This document shows positions 1 through 7,553 of a stretch of DNA of 34,348 bases, piece by piece. Positions within the stretch are counted from its first letter, which is position 1, and every line of letters begins with the position of its first letter. Below the pieces are notes generated by a model. The model made no database searches. It was not told where the DNA came from and saw only the letters and a list, made by a program, of their open reading frames with translations. The stretch comes from Chloroflexota bacterium (lineage in GTDB: Bacteria; Chloroflexota; FW602-bin22; JACPRP01). Position numbers and translations under genes: made by a program. The DNA lies in NCBI GenBank assembly GCA_016210495.1, contig JACQUC010000178.1:1-34348 (forward strand), written 5' to 3'.

Positions 1-1
1 G

Positions 2-310
2 CTGCAAGAGGAGCTGATGGCGCTGTGGGAAAGGACGGGCAAGACGATCATCTACGTGACCCACAACATCGAGGAAGCCGTCTTGATGAGCGACCGCATC
101 GCGGTTATGAGCAGCAAGCCCGGAATGATACGCGAAATCGTCACCGTGGACCTGCCTCGGCCCCGCAACCAGCGCGCGATTCTGGATCCCAAGTACCCGG
201 AGATCATGCGCACCATCTGGAACCTGCTCAAGGCCGAGGTAGAGCAAAACATCCGCCAGCCCGAGCCGCGCAAGCGCTCGAGGTGGTTTCCGACGAGGAT
301 GTATGACTGA
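2..310 (+). CDS. ABC transporter ATP-binding protein, C-terminal part (nitrate/sulfonate/taurine type)
   Basis: This is the 3' end of a gene that begins before the window; 102 residues remain. The segment TIIYVTHNIEEAVLMSDRI contains the switch histidine (THN) and the EA(V/I)xxSDRI stretch typical of ATPases of the NrtD/SsuB/TauB group, which drive uptake of nitrate, sulfonates or similar small organic ions with a TauC-like permease and a periplasmic binding protein. The Walker A, signature and Walker B motifs would lie upstream. The tail (KAEVEQNIRQPEP) fits the C-terminus of that group. The stop is TGA. The substrate cannot be told from this piece. Confidence 0.85.
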   Translation: MQEELMALWERTGKTIIYVTHNIEEAVLMSDRIAVMSSKPGMIREIVTVDLPRPRNQRAILDPKYPEIMRTIWNLLKAEVEQNIRQPEPRKRSRWFPTRMYD

Positions 311-602
311 CCGTAGAGTGTCTGAACCGCAGATTACGCAGATCAGGGGATTTCGCAGATGGGGCATCTGGGCAATCTGCGCAGTCCGGTGATATGCTTG
401 AGTGCTTCTCTCGTTAGGGACGGATCGGGAGGGTTTGCGGCGTCAACGGATGCGAAACGGATAAACGGATGCGCTGGTGAGAGGATTACTGTGAAATTGG
501 GAGGCTTACTCGTTCGGAATGCCTCTTCCTGGCTTGCCTGCGGCAGCTTAATCTGCGTCTGATTGGCTGTGATGCCCTATCCGCTTATCCGTTCATTATC
601 CG
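311..602. other. Non-coding stretch with decayed intergenic repeats
   Basis: No gene is visible. The sequence holds short degenerate repeats: CCGCAGATTACGCAGATC near 329 and related CAATCTGCGCAG near 373. It also has an imperfect inverted pair built on CGGATAAACGGAT: the left arm is about 447-473 and the right arm about 576-603, with roughly 20 of 27 positions matching when one is reversed. The arms enclose about 100 bp without a long ORF. The right arm ends exactly at the ATG of the TPR gene. Confidence 0.5.
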
Positions 603-1106
603 ATGACGCCCCAGGAGAGCCAGCGCTTTGACGAGGCGGATCAGCTGTATCGCAGGGCGCTGGAGATAAAGGAGCGACTGGGGCTACAGCGAGACGCAGC
701 GTCGGATTACCACCAGTTGGGCAGAATCGCGCAGGACCGGCAGCGGTTTGACGAGGCGGAGCAGTGGTACCGCAAGGCGCTGGAGATATTCGAGCGGCTG
801 GGGCACCCGCCGCACTCGGTGCAGACCCTGGCGCAACTCGGCGTGCTCCGACGGCAGCAGGGTCGGCCGGTCGACGCCGTTTCGTGGTTCGGCAAGGCGC
901 TGGCCATCGCCGCGCAGTACGGCATGCAGCGCCTTGCTGTCCAAATCCTCGTAGATCTGGCCCGACTTATGAGGGCTCTGGGTGAGGAGCAGTTTTCCGC
1001 GGCGTGGCGGCAGGCGTTCGATGGGCAGGAGCCGCCGCTGGCGAGGCTGCGAGATATCCTTCAAGAGCTGGAGGGATCGGACGCCGAGGGATCCGGCGCC
1101 GGGTGA
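603..1106 (+). CDS. Small TPR-repeat protein, possibly an N-terminally truncated remnant
   Basis: The protein has 167 residues and is made largely of tetratricopeptide repeats. Helical pairs with the pattern RFDEADQLYRRALEIKERLG, RFDEAEQWYRKALEIFERLG and PVDAVSWFGKALAIAAQYG repeat every 40 residues (about residues 8-125), followed by a helical tail. TPR arrays act as protein-protein scaffolds. In environmental Chloroflexota and Cyanobacteria this repeat flavour is common at the C-terminus of large NB-ARC or CHAT regulators. Here the ATG sits at the edge of an inverted repeat, has no clear ribosome-binding site, and an in-frame stop lies only 33 bases upstream. The ORF may therefore be the surviving 3' part of a larger gene. 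No specific function can be assigned. Confidence 0.6.
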   Translation: MTPQESQRFDEADQLYRRALEIKERLGLQRDAASDYHQLGRIAQDRQRFDEAEQWYRKALEIFERLGHPPHSVQTLAQLGVLRRQQGRPVDAVSWFGKALAIAAQYGMQRLAVQILVDLARLMRALGEEQFSAAWRQAFDGQEPPLARLRDILQELEGSDAEGSGAG

Positions 1107-1556
1107 GCATTGGCGTCGTGGCAGATGGTTGGCTGGCGCGGGGGTGAGACCAAACTTGCTGGCCGCCAGCGCAGGGACGGTTATGCCAATTGTGCATTGG
1201 ATGCACCCGAAATTACCTGGTTGGGAAGCATCTCGACTGCACTGGCGTCGCGGCGCTAAAGCAACCGCTTCTCCGAAGGAGTCCGGAGTCCTTCGGACAG
1301 GCCGCCGGGCAAGGCGCGCTGTGAGTTTGCGGCCTGAAGCGGTCCCTTCAGGGCCGCGATGCCTACCCCACCGCAATGCCGGCACTATGGAGTGCATCCC
1401 TAGACATCTGGTAAAAGAACGAGATTCGCTGTTAGAGGGACCCGGGACAAGGCGAGCGTCCTCTCCCAGAGGGAGGGGGGACAACTGCCCGCGGCCTCAT
1501 TCGTGATCGGGTCGTGTCCTTCGTCGATGCCTGGGAGACGACCCGCCGGGTCGTCT
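1107..1556. other. Intergenic region between convergent genes, with hairpins
   Basis: I see no convincing gene. The stretch contains a 9-bp-stem hairpin at 1272-1297 (TCCGAAGGA / TCCTTCGGA), a small CCAAT/ATTGG hairpin near 1188, and a strong 10-bp-stem palindrome at 1535-1557. ORFs here lack homology-like composition and are best read as chance ORFs in GC-rich DNA. Confidence 0.5.
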
Positions 1557-1557
1557 C
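1535..1557. repeat. Palindrome of the GTAGGGGCG family, possible bidirectional terminator
   Basis: GAGACGACCC, loop GCC, GGGTCGTCTC, then TAC. It lies at the 3' ends of the convergent TPR and DUF4340 genes and could end transcription from both sides, although neither side has a clear T-run. It belongs to the same palindrome family as the copies at 5616, 6771, 9181, 9314, 9358 and 21795. Confidence 0.6.
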
Positions 1558-2186
1558 TACGGTTTCGGCACCGCTGTTCCTGCCGGCGTGGCCGCCGGTA
1601 CCGGAGTAAGCATCGGCAGTGGCGTGGCGCCTTCAATCGTCTCGGGCGTTGTGGTCACGGGCGGCACGGCCTTGGGCGGGTCGGTCACCAGCTTGATGAC
1701 GTCGCTGATGAGGGCAGTCGGGACCACGTAGACGGTGTCGACGTCCCCACGCTTGAGGTAGTATCCTCGGCCGTCGGGGGTCGTGTCGCCGACGAGGAGC
1801 GTGGCGGTCTCATCACCGATGATGCCGAGGGTTACGCGCAGCGGCGGCTCCTTGAGGCCATAGGGCGATAGGCTCGTGATACTACCGGTCAAGACGCGCG
1901 AGGCAGAGAGGGGCGCCAGTCTGTATGTCAGCCCGTCGACGCGCGCGCTGTCCGCCTCACCCTCCTGCGGCTGGGTCAGCTTCCACTGCGTCTCGGCCTG
2001 CTTCTTCACTTCCGTGACCTTTCCCTGGTAGGAAACCTGTATCGACTGCACGGCCTCCGGCGGTAGAAGGAGGATCATGTTTCGCGGCACCTCCGGCGGC
2101 TTCTGCGGCTTTATCTCCATGGCGTACACCGCGACACCCACCACCGCCAGTATGGCCAGGAGCGCGAGCGTCAGCTTGAAGCTCAT
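1557..2186 (-). CDS. DUF4340 domain protein, partner of a Gld-type ABC transporter
   Basis: A 209-residue protein with an N-terminal membrane anchor (residues about 5-22, LTLALLAILAVVGVAVYAM), then an extracytoplasmic domain resembling DUF4340: WKLTQPQEGEAD, the SASRVLTG stretch, and the LLVGDTTPDGRGYYLKRGD beta-hairpin. The tail is Pro/Thr-rich. DUF4340 proteins are routinely encoded last in operons with GldA/GldF/GldG-like ABC components, as here. The ATG is preceded by AGGAGGT and lies 3 bases after the stop of the GldG-like gene, so the two are co-transcribed. The biochemical role of the family is unknown. This copy is shorter than many DUF4340 proteins, which often carry two or three repeats of the domain. 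Confidence 0.75.
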   Translation of the reverse strand: MSFKLTLALLAILAVVGVAVYAMEIKPQKPPEVPRNMILLLPPEAVQSIQVSYQGKVTEVKKQAETQWKLTQPQEGEADSARVDGLTYRLAPLSASRVLTGSITSLSPYGLKEPPLRVTLGIIGDETATLLVGDTTPDGRGYYLKRGDVDTVYVVPTALISDVIKLVTDPPKAVPPVTTTPETIEGATPLPMLTPVPAATPAGTAVPKP

Positions 2187-2189
2187 GCT

Positions 2190-3755
2190 CTACCTCCTGT
2201 TCCACCAGACGGCCCCACCGATCAGAAGCACGGCCAGCGGCAAGAAGATGACGCTCGTGTAGAAGACGAAATTGGCGTCAGACCCGGTAAGGAACAACGT
2301 TCGGTTCTCCGGTTCCTTGGCCCGCACCGTGATGAGGTCCTCTTCCTCGGCCAACCAGTTGACGGCGTTCACGAAGAGGTCTTTGTTCCCGATGCTGGGC
2401 TCCTGCAGCAGCTCGTTTTCGGCGAAGCCTACGTTTCCCACCACGACAAGCCTTGTCTTCGGCTTGGCTGCCGAGGAGCCGTCGCTCGCGCTCGCCGGGG
2501 CGGGGTTGGCGGCATCCCCCTGCACGGTCACGGCAAGGCTCAGCGGCCCCTTCACGTCGGTGCCCTCCTGGAAAGGCGCCACTTTCAACCCTTTCGCCAG
2601 CCAGCTTCGGTCGCTAGTGTCGATGAAGGTTGAGGCGCTAACCCCCTTGGGCAGCTCTTTTTTCGGCGTGACCGAGGTGGCCACGGGCAGGAGCGTCATT
2701 TGCTGAAGGTCCTTGGTGATGGGGTTGAAGTTGTACCTGGCGACGAACAGCAACTGCGGCTGATTGGGCGGAGACATCGCCGGATCCAGAACCAGGCCGG
2801 AGCCGATCTCTACACCCCAGGGCTGAACCAACTCCGATACAGAAGCTGTCTCGGTCGGGTCGACCATCACCAGGGCCTTACCACCCTTTTCCAGATACTC
2901 TTTGAGCGCTCTCTTCTCGTCCTCCCGCAGCGGGTTCTTTGGCCCGGCGATCACCACCACCGCCGCATCGTCAGGCACCGAGCCCGCGGCGGCAAGCGTC
3001 AGCGGCGCCACGTCGTAGTTATCGGCCTGAAGCGCCTTTTTGGCCAGATCCCCTCCATCGCGGTTAAGGCCCTCCATATCCAGCTCGCCGTGGCCCACCA
3101 GGAAATAGACCTTCTTGGCGGCCCCGCGCGTCAGCTTCAACAGGGCTGAGGTCAATTGCTGCTCGTCCATGCCGTTGACGTCCTGCCGCTTTCCCTGGTA
3201 CTCGATGACGGTCACGGGCAGGCTTTGGATCTTGTACTGCCTGGCCAGAACCGGATTCTGGAACGGGTCCACGAACTCGTAGCTGATCCTGTCCGACTGC
3301 ACGCGGTATTCCTTGAGCAGGTCGTCCATTATGGCGCGGCTACTGGCGTCCTGCGGGTCGTAGAAGTGTGTAGCTTTCACCGGCCCTTGCAGCTTCTGCA
3401 CGACGCTGACGGTCTGCTGCGAAAGGGAGAACTCCTTGGCCTCGGTGAGGTCGAATCGGTAGCTGCGCTTCACGGACAGAAAGTTGAGCAGCGCCAGAAT
3501 GGCTAGAAAGGCCAGCGCCATCACGAGCGTGTTGGAGCCGTATCTAGCCTGGCGTCCGCGCAGCATTTCCACTATTTCCTGCGGATAGTATGAGGCGACG
3601 ATCGCCAGCAGAGCTACGCCCGCGATCAGAAACACCCACACCCGTTGATCGAAATTCGACGTGATCAGATAGGAGCCGACGCCCGTGAGCAGGCAGACCA
3701 CTCCAAGGATACCGGCGATGGCCGGTATGCGGTCGAACACCTTCTGCAACATCAT
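2190..3755 (-). CDS. GldG-like ABC transporter auxiliary membrane protein
   Basis: 521 residues from the chosen start. Two N-terminal membrane segments (about residues 11-30 and 36-55) precede a third (about 75-93, LVMALAFLAILALLNFLSVK). Then comes the family hallmark DLTEAKEFSLSQQT and a large extracytoplasmic GldG/IFT52-like domain (VYFLVGHGELDMEG, VVVIAGPKNPLREDEK, KALVMVDPTE), and a final membrane segment near the C-terminus. GldG-like proteins work with a GldA ATPase and a GldF permease. In Bacteroidota the trio is linked to gliding motility; in other phyla the substrate is unknown. The frame stays open further upstream inside the permease gene, but ATG at 3755 has GGAGGTG in front and overlaps the permease stop as ATGA, so it is the likely start. 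Confidence 0.85.
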   Translation of the reverse strand: MMLQKVFDRIPAIAGILGVVCLLTGVGSYLITSNFDQRVWVFLIAGVALLAIVASYYPQEIVEMLRGRQARYGSNTLVMALAFLAILALLNFLSVKRSYRFDLTEAKEFSLSQQTVSVVQKLQGPVKATHFYDPQDASSRAIMDDLLKEYRVQSDRISYEFVDPFQNPVLARQYKIQSLPVTVIEYQGKRQDVNGMDEQQLTSALLKLTRGAAKKVYFLVGHGELDMEGLNRDGGDLAKKALQADNYDVAPLTLAAAGSVPDDAAVVVIAGPKNPLREDEKRALKEYLEKGGKALVMVDPTETASVSELVQPWGVEIGSGLVLDPAMSPPNQPQLLFVARYNFNPITKDLQQMTLLPVATSVTPKKELPKGVSASTFIDTSDRSWLAKGLKVAPFQEGTDVKGPLSLAVTVQGDAANPAPASASDGSSAAKPKTRLVVVGNVGFAENELLQEPSIGNKDLFVNAVNWLAEEEDLITVRAKEPENRTLFLTGSDANFVFYTSVIFLPLAVLLIGGAVWWNRR

Positions 3756-4465
3756 CTCCACCTCCTTGCCTCGAGCGCCCTCGTGGTTAGGAACAGGCAG
3801 GCTGCCACGAGGCTCAGGTAGTAAACCACATCCTTCGTGTCGATGACACCCTTGCCGAAGTCGGACGAGTGCTGCGATAGCGACACGTAGCGCAGGACGC
3901 CGGACGCCGCGGAGCCACTGAAGAGCGATGTGGAAGCATCCAGCATCCAGAGAATGAGCAGGGCGACGAAGGCCAGCACTGCCGCCACGATCTGATTCTG
4001 CGTAACCGAGGAAGCCAGCAGGCCGACCGACAGGAAAGTCGCGCCGAACAGGATCAGCCCAACGTAACCGGCGATGATCGGGCCGCTCTCGGGATTGCCT
4101 AGCTTCCACAACAGCAACGGGTAGTACGCCGTCGCTCCGACCATCACGAGGAAGAATCCAAGACTGGCCAGGAATTTCCCCAGCACCACTTCGATATCCC
4201 GCACGGGAGCAGTCAAGAGCAGCTCAATCGTTCCCGACCGTTGCTCTTCGGACAGCAATCGCATCGTGAGCACCGGTGAGAGCAAAAGTAGAATGATGCC
4301 CACGTTGTCGAAGACCGGCCGCATTGTCGCCTGCCTGTAGCCAAGCATAATTAGCGAGAAGAAATAGCCTGTGACGACCAGGAAGGCGGCGATGACTACG
4401 TAGGCAACGGGCGACGCAAAATAGGCTTTGATCTCTCGTTCGGCCACGGTCAATACGTTTCTCAT
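3752..4465 (-). CDS. ABC-2 type permease, GldF-like
   Basis: 237 residues with six or so membrane segments and the ABC-2 permease signature: EREIKAYFASPVAYVVIAAF at the N-terminus, then LLSPVLTMRLLSEEQRSGTIELLLTAPV, the characteristic cytoplasmic loop that contacts the ATPase. It would form the membrane channel of the exporter encoded by the neighbouring genes. The ATG at 4465 overlaps the ATPase stop as TAATG and is preceded by GGAGGAGGTGA inside the ATPase gene, which fixes the start. The longer open frame upstream is only overlap with that gene. The tight overlaps on both sides imply translational coupling and equal expression of the three subunits. Confidence 0.9.
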   Translation of the reverse strand: MRNVLTVAEREIKAYFASPVAYVVIAAFLVVTGYFFSLIMLGYRQATMRPVFDNVGIILLLLSPVLTMRLLSEEQRSGTIELLLTAPVRDIEVVLGKFLASLGFFLVMVGATAYYPLLLWKLGNPESGPIIAGYVGLILFGATFLSVGLLASSVTQNQIVAAVLAFVALLILWMLDASTSLFSGSAASGVLRYVSLSQHSSDFGKGVIDTKDVVYYLSLVAACLFLTTRALEARRWR

Positions 4466-5406
4466 TATGCTGTCACCTCCTCCTTCGTCGTCAGCTTGAG
4501 GAATATCTCTTCGAGGCTCATGCCCAGAGCTCGCAACTGTAGCAGGCCCCAACCCTCGTTCACGACCACCGCTGCAAGTTGCTCGCGGAGGTCTTTGTTG
4601 ACCGCGCACTCGACGAAATAGCGGTGCCGGCCATCTACGCCCTCGGTCTCGACGTGCAACACTCCGGGTACGCCGCGCAGTCTCCTGGCCACGGCATCCT
4701 TAGGCCCACGCACCTCCAGCTCGACCCTTTCGGAGCCCTGAAGTCGCTTGGTGAGGTTATCCGGACTGTCTATGGCGACGATCTGGCCCTGGCTAATGAT
4801 GACCACGCGGCTACAGGTCATGCTGACTTCGGGAAGGATGTGCGTGCTGAGTATGATCGTGTGTTGGCCCCCCATACGCTTGATCAACTGTCGTGTCTCG
4901 GTGATCTGTTTGGGGTCCAGACCGACGGTGGGCTCGTCGAGGATGAGAACGGGGGGATCGTGAACCAGGGCTTGCGCCAGACCGACCCGCTGGCGATAGC
5001 CTTTGGAAAGCTTGCCGATGATGGTACCGGCAACGTGGCTGATATTACAGACCTCCATCGCTTCGGCAATCCGCTTGGATTTGCGCTTTCCGGTCAGGCC
5101 CTTTACCTTTGCCAGGAAGTCCAAGTACCATCCAACCGTCAGGTCGGTATAAAGGGGGACGTTCTCCGGCAGGTAGCCGACGCGCTTTCTTGCTTCCAGC
5201 GACTGGTGCATGGTATCGTAGCCGGCAATCTTGACCCGACCGCTGCTCGCGGGCATGAAGCCAGAGAGAATGCGCATCGTGGTCGTCTTGCCGGCACCGT
5301 TTGGACCGAGAAAGCCGAGAATCTCTCCGCTCTTGACCTCGAAGGTCACGTCCTTTATCGCCGCTTGGTCTGCGTAGTACTTGGTCAGTCCCTGTACGTC
5401 GATCAT
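4465..5406 (-). CDS. ABC transporter ATP-binding protein, GldA-like
   Basis: A 313-residue ATPase subunit. It has Walker [10 protein letters not shown] (about residue 34), Q-loop region [10 protein letters not shown], signature [15 protein letters not shown] in place of LSGGQ as is usual for this subfamily, Walker [10 protein letters not shown]-loop GLDP and switch histidine STHIL. A C-terminal extension of about 90 residues ([14 protein letters not shown] onward) is typical of drug/GldA-type ABC-2 ATPases. The ATG follows GGGGAGGA. It is the first gene of a four-gene operon (ATPase, permease, GldG-like, DUF4340) and powers the exporter. The substrate is not known. Confidence 0.9.
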   Translation of the reverse strand: MIDVQGLTKYYADQAAIKDVTFEVKSGEILGFLGPNGAGKTTTMRILSGFMPASSGRVKIAGYDTMHQSLEARKRVGYLPENVPLYTDLTVGWYLDFLAKVKGLTGKRKSKRIAEAMEVCNISHVAGTIIGKLSKGYRQRVGLAQALVHDPPVLILDEPTVGLDPKQITETRQLIKRMGGQHTIILSTHILPEVSMTCSRVVIISQGQIVAIDSPDNLTKRLQGSERVELEVRGPKDAVARRLRGVPGVLHVETEGVDGRHRYFVECAVNKDLREQLAAVVVNEGWGLLQLRALGMSLEEIFLKLTTKEEVTA

Positions 5407-5530
5407 CGTCTGATCCTCCCCAGTGCCCTGGCCTACAAATCGATGGCCGAAACCAATGTCTTCTCCAAGCTTCCGGTGCCGGTCATCTAGGTCCGCACCG
5501 CCAGACTTCAGCCCGTCCAGACCGTCGGGA

Positions 5531-5560
5531 ACTATAGCATATGTCGCAAAAAAAGGTCAA
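5531..5560 (-). promoter_or_regulatory. Predicted sigma-70 promoter of the Gld-type operon
   Basis: On the minus strand a -35 box TTGACC (5560-5555) and a -10 box TATAGT (5536-5531) are separated by 18 bp that include a T-run. Transcription would start near 5524, about 120 bases before the GldA-like ATG. This is a sequence match only. Confidence 0.5.
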
Positions 5561-5615
5561 GAAATCACGCAGCAGCGAAAATCCCGGTGGTGGGTGATAG
5601 GACTGGGTAATATGA

Positions 5616-5641
5616 CGTAGGGGCGGACGTCCGCCCCTACG
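5616..5641. repeat. Perfect 26-bp intergenic palindrome
   Basis: CGTAGGGGCGGAC followed directly by its exact reverse complement. It lies in the 355-bp gap between divergent genes, between the two predicted promoters. It is the cleanest member of the GTAGGGGCG palindrome family in this window. Confidence 0.8.
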
Positions 5642-5698
5642 AGTGCCGATCCCGACGAAAGTCCGTATGGTGCATTTTCAGAGAAACTAGGTAGGCTA

Positions 5699-5727
5699 TT
5701 GACAGGCTGCTAGCAGTAATGTAATAT
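5699..5727 (+). promoter_or_regulatory. Near-consensus sigma-70 promoter of the deacetylase gene
   Basis: TTGACA at 5699-5704 and TAATAT at 5722-5727 with 17 bp between them. Predicted transcription start is near 5734, leaving a leader of about 28 bases with GAGGTG just before the ATG at 5762. The near-perfect boxes suggest strong constitutive expression. Confidence 0.7.
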
Positions 5728-5761
5728 CGCCTCTGCTGAGGCCTGCGGGGCGAGGTGTGGG

Positions 5762-6679
5762 ATGCGAAGTGTTCTCCTCTTATGTGGGGCCGTTATTCTT
5801 GCGACTATGCTGGGGTGCGCAGCCGGGCCCCCTACCCAAACCCCTGTCGCCAGCCCCACGGTTCCCAGAGTGGTCTCGGCCCCCACACGTGAACCGACGC
5901 CCACACCAACACCCACGGCGACGCGGACGCCGCTTCCGAGCCCCACACCAACGCTATCGCCAACGGCTACTCCCACACCAACTCCGACTCATACCCCGGC
6001 GCCCACGCCTCGGCCGGCGGTTCAGCAGGCCTTGGCTAAGCCCAGGCCATCCACTTCTTCGGCCGCTGCCTCGGTAGCCGTTCCTCCAATCGTCGTGCGC
6101 GGCGATGCGGGCCGACCCGTGGCGGCCCTGACCTTCGACGCAGGCGCCGGCGCGGGCAGCACTGCCGACGTTCTGGATGCTCTCCAGGAGTTTGGCGTTC
6201 GCTCGACATTCTTCCTGACCGGCGAGTGGGCGGATGCCAACCAGGACCTGGTCAGGCGCATCGTCGCCGACGGGCACGAGGTCAGCAACCATTCCTACTC
6301 GCACCCTGATATGACGACTGTGGGCGAAGACCGTATCGTGTCGGAGTTGGCCCGAACCGAGGCGGCCGTTCAGCGCATCGCCGGTGTAACCACCAAGCCC
6401 TACTTCCGCCCGCCCTTTGGGGCCTACGACGCGCGCTTGCTCCGCATCCTGGCCCAACAGGGCTACAGGGCGATCTATTGGACTTTGGACTCCACAGACT
6501 GGCGCGACGACTCCACCACCCAGAGCGTCCTGCGCCGGGTGATCAACAGCACCGGCAATGGCTACATCGTCGTACACCATTCCTCGTCTCCCAAGACGGC
6601 CGAAGCTTTGAGGGCTATCTTGCGGGAGCTCAAGGCGAAGGGCTTTGCACTGGTGAAGCTATCGGAGATGCTCGATTAG
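5762..6679 (+). CDS. Lipoprotein polysaccharide deacetylase (NodB homology, carbohydrate esterase 4)
   Basis: 305 residues. The N-terminus is a lipoprotein signal (hydrophobic core, lipobox MLGC with Cys at 19). A Thr/Pro linker of TPTPTPT type (about residues 40-90) follows, then a NodB domain (about 115-300). The catalytic motifs are present: LTFDAG for motif 1, HSYSHPD for motif 2 with both metal-binding histidines, RPPFGAYD for motif 3, DSTDW for motif 4 and IVVHH for motif 5. The second Asp of the usual TFDDG is Ala, a variant seen in some peptidoglycan deacetylases. It is therefore likely a surface-anchored enzyme removing acetyl groups from peptidoglycan or another N-acetylated glycan. 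It is a single-gene unit with its own promoter and a hairpin downstream. Confidence 0.92.
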   Translation: MRSVLLLCGAVILATMLGCAAGPPTQTPVASPTVPRVVSAPTREPTPTPTPTATRTPLPSPTPTLSPTATPTPTPTHTPAPTPRPAVQQALAKPRPSTSSAAASVAVPPIVVRGDAGRPVAALTFDAGAGAGSTADVLDALQEFGVRSTFFLTGEWADANQDLVRRIVADGHEVSNHSYSHPDMTTVGEDRIVSELARTEAAVQRIAGVTTKPYFRPPFGAYDARLLRILAQQGYRAIYWTLDSTDWRDDSTTQSVLRRVINSTGNGYIVVHHSSSPKTAEALRAILRELKAKGFALVKLSEMLD

Positions 6680-6694
6680 GTTTTGGTGCAAGAT

Positions 6695-6730
6695 GGCGGA
6701 GATGCCCCGCCCCTACGCGTTTGTTTTTTG
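6695..6730 (+). terminator. Likely intrinsic terminator of the deacetylase gene
   Basis: A GC hairpin GGCGG/CCGCC (6695-6711) is followed by CCTACGCG and then a T-rich run TTTGTTTTTTG. The hairpin resembles half of the palindromic repeat family, so a repeat may have been adopted as a terminator. Confidence 0.45.
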
Positions 6731-6770
6731 CACAAGAATCTGATTAGTATCCGGTGTGAAATGGAGCAGC

Positions 6771-6797
6771 GTAGGGGCGAGGTCCCCTCGCCCTGCA
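6771..6797. repeat. Palindrome of the GTAGGGGCG family
   Basis: GTAGG, then GGGCGAGG, loop TCC, CCTCGCCC. It falls directly upstream of the DUF167 start and argues against any start codon before it. The upstream flank TTGCACAAGAATCTGATTA (6728-6746) reappears in similar form near the copy at 7417-7488. Confidence 0.65.
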
Positions 6798-6818
6798 CGC
6801 CTGAGAGATCGTCCCGAT

Positions 6819-7121
6819 ATGTGCCAACTGGAGCTTGCGGTGGGTAGAATAAAAGTCCGCGTGCAGCCGGGGGCGCCGAGAAGTCAGATTCTGGGACTCC
6901 AGGGCGACGTGGTGCGGGTGAAAGTTGCCGCGCCCCCGGTGGAGGGCAAAGCCAACAAAGCGCTCATCGCCCTTTTGGCCGAGACCCTGGGGGTCGCCAA
7001 GGCCGACGTGTGCATCGTCGCGGGGCAAACGGCGCGGGCGAAGCTGGTGGATGTGTCCGGCCTAAGCAGCGAAGAGCTGCGCCACCGCCTAGTAGTAGCT
7101 GGCCAGTCCCGAGAGAATTAG
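6819..7121 (+). CDS. DUF167 / YggU family protein
   Basis: 100 residues from the ATG at 6819. The family core is clear: KVRVQPGAPRSQI, VRVKVAAPPVEGKANKALIALLAETLGV and VCIVAGQTARAKLVDV. These small alpha/beta proteins are widespread and their biochemical role is not established. The frame is open further upstream, but that part lies across an intergenic palindrome and is not family-like, so the shorter start is preferred; no strong ribosome-binding site is visible. The 3' end overlaps the 3' end of yggT on the other strand by 33 bases. DUF167 and YggT are often neighbours (yggT-yggU), normally on the same strand, whereas here they face each other. Confidence 0.85.
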   Translation: MCQLELAVGRIKVRVQPGAPRSQILGLQGDVVRVKVAAPPVEGKANKALIALLAETLGVAKADVCIVAGQTARAKLVDVSGLSSEELRHRLVVAGQSREN

Positions 7122-7358
7122 TCGCTCGAGAATCTGTAGCAGGAAGAGGGCGATGATCGGGGTGATGTCTATCATCCCTCCCAGCGGCGGGATGAACCGT
7201 CTCAAGGGAGACAACAGCGGCTCGGTTATCTCGTAGAGAATCGCCACCAGGGGGTGGCTCGGCCCTAGCCTGAACCACGATAGGATCGCTCGCGCAAGAA
7301 TCGCCAGCATCAGCACGTTAAAGAGAATCTCGACGAAGTTTCTAAGCACTGCTTCCAT
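7089..7358 (-). CDS. yggT: YggT family membrane protein
   Basis: 89 residues from ATG at 7358. Two membrane helices (about residues 4-26 and 60-85) surround the conserved segment AILSWFRLGPSHPLVAILYEITEPLLSPLRRFIP, which defines the YggT/Ycf19 family. In bacteria this gene clusters with yggS and division genes and is implicated in osmotic tolerance or division-related membrane functions; in plastids Ycf19 relatives affect nucleoid and thylakoid distribution. Upstream sequence in the same frame covers an intergenic repeat and is unlikely to be translated. Only a weak AGGT lies upstream as ribosome-binding site. Confidence 0.88.
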   Translation of the reverse strand: MEAVLRNFVEILFNVLMLAILARAILSWFRLGPSHPLVAILYEITEPLLSPLRRFIPPLGGMIDITPIIALFLLQILERLILSGLASYY

Positions 7359-7416
7359 TATGTTTGAGTGATTACCTGCCTTCTTGCGCCAGTAGCGCGG
7401 GTAGTAGCCAGAGACG

Positions 7417-7488
7417 CCCCCGCCCCACCAGGGCGGACAGAGCCGTCCGGGCCTACAGATTGCGTTCTGCACCAGAATCTAGCTAATT
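7417..7488. repeat. Intergenic repeat related to the 27868 and 30412 copies
   Basis: CCCACCAGGGCGGACAGAG then CCGTCCGGGCCTACAGATTG. The inner GGGCGGAC and GTCCGGGCC form an imperfect hairpin, and the order of blocks (CCCCACC, GGGCGGACAG, ...CCTAC) matches the longer repeat pair in the division cluster. The end CTGCACCAGAATCTAGCTAA matches the flank of the 6771 palindrome. It lies in the yggS-yggT gap. Confidence 0.5.
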
Positions 7489-7553
7489 TTACCAAAAACG
7501 GCTCAAAAGTGCACTAGAGCCAGCCAGCCACCCCAGCCACCCACCCACCCAGG

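Noticed and set aside
684..1484. Long minus-strand ORF of 266 codons opposite the TPR gene
   Set aside because: It is antisense to a clear TPR gene, rich in Arg/Pro/Leu as expected of shadow frames in GC-rich DNA, and has no recognisable domain.
3756..4109. N-terminal extension of the GldG-like protein
   Set aside because: The extension lies inside the permease gene in another frame and has no membrane or domain character; the ATGA overlap with GGAGGTG fixes the shorter start.
5710..5976. Gly/Val-repeat ORF on the minus strand (VGVGVGVG)
   Set aside because: It is the antisense reading of the Thr/Pro-coding linker of the deacetylase.
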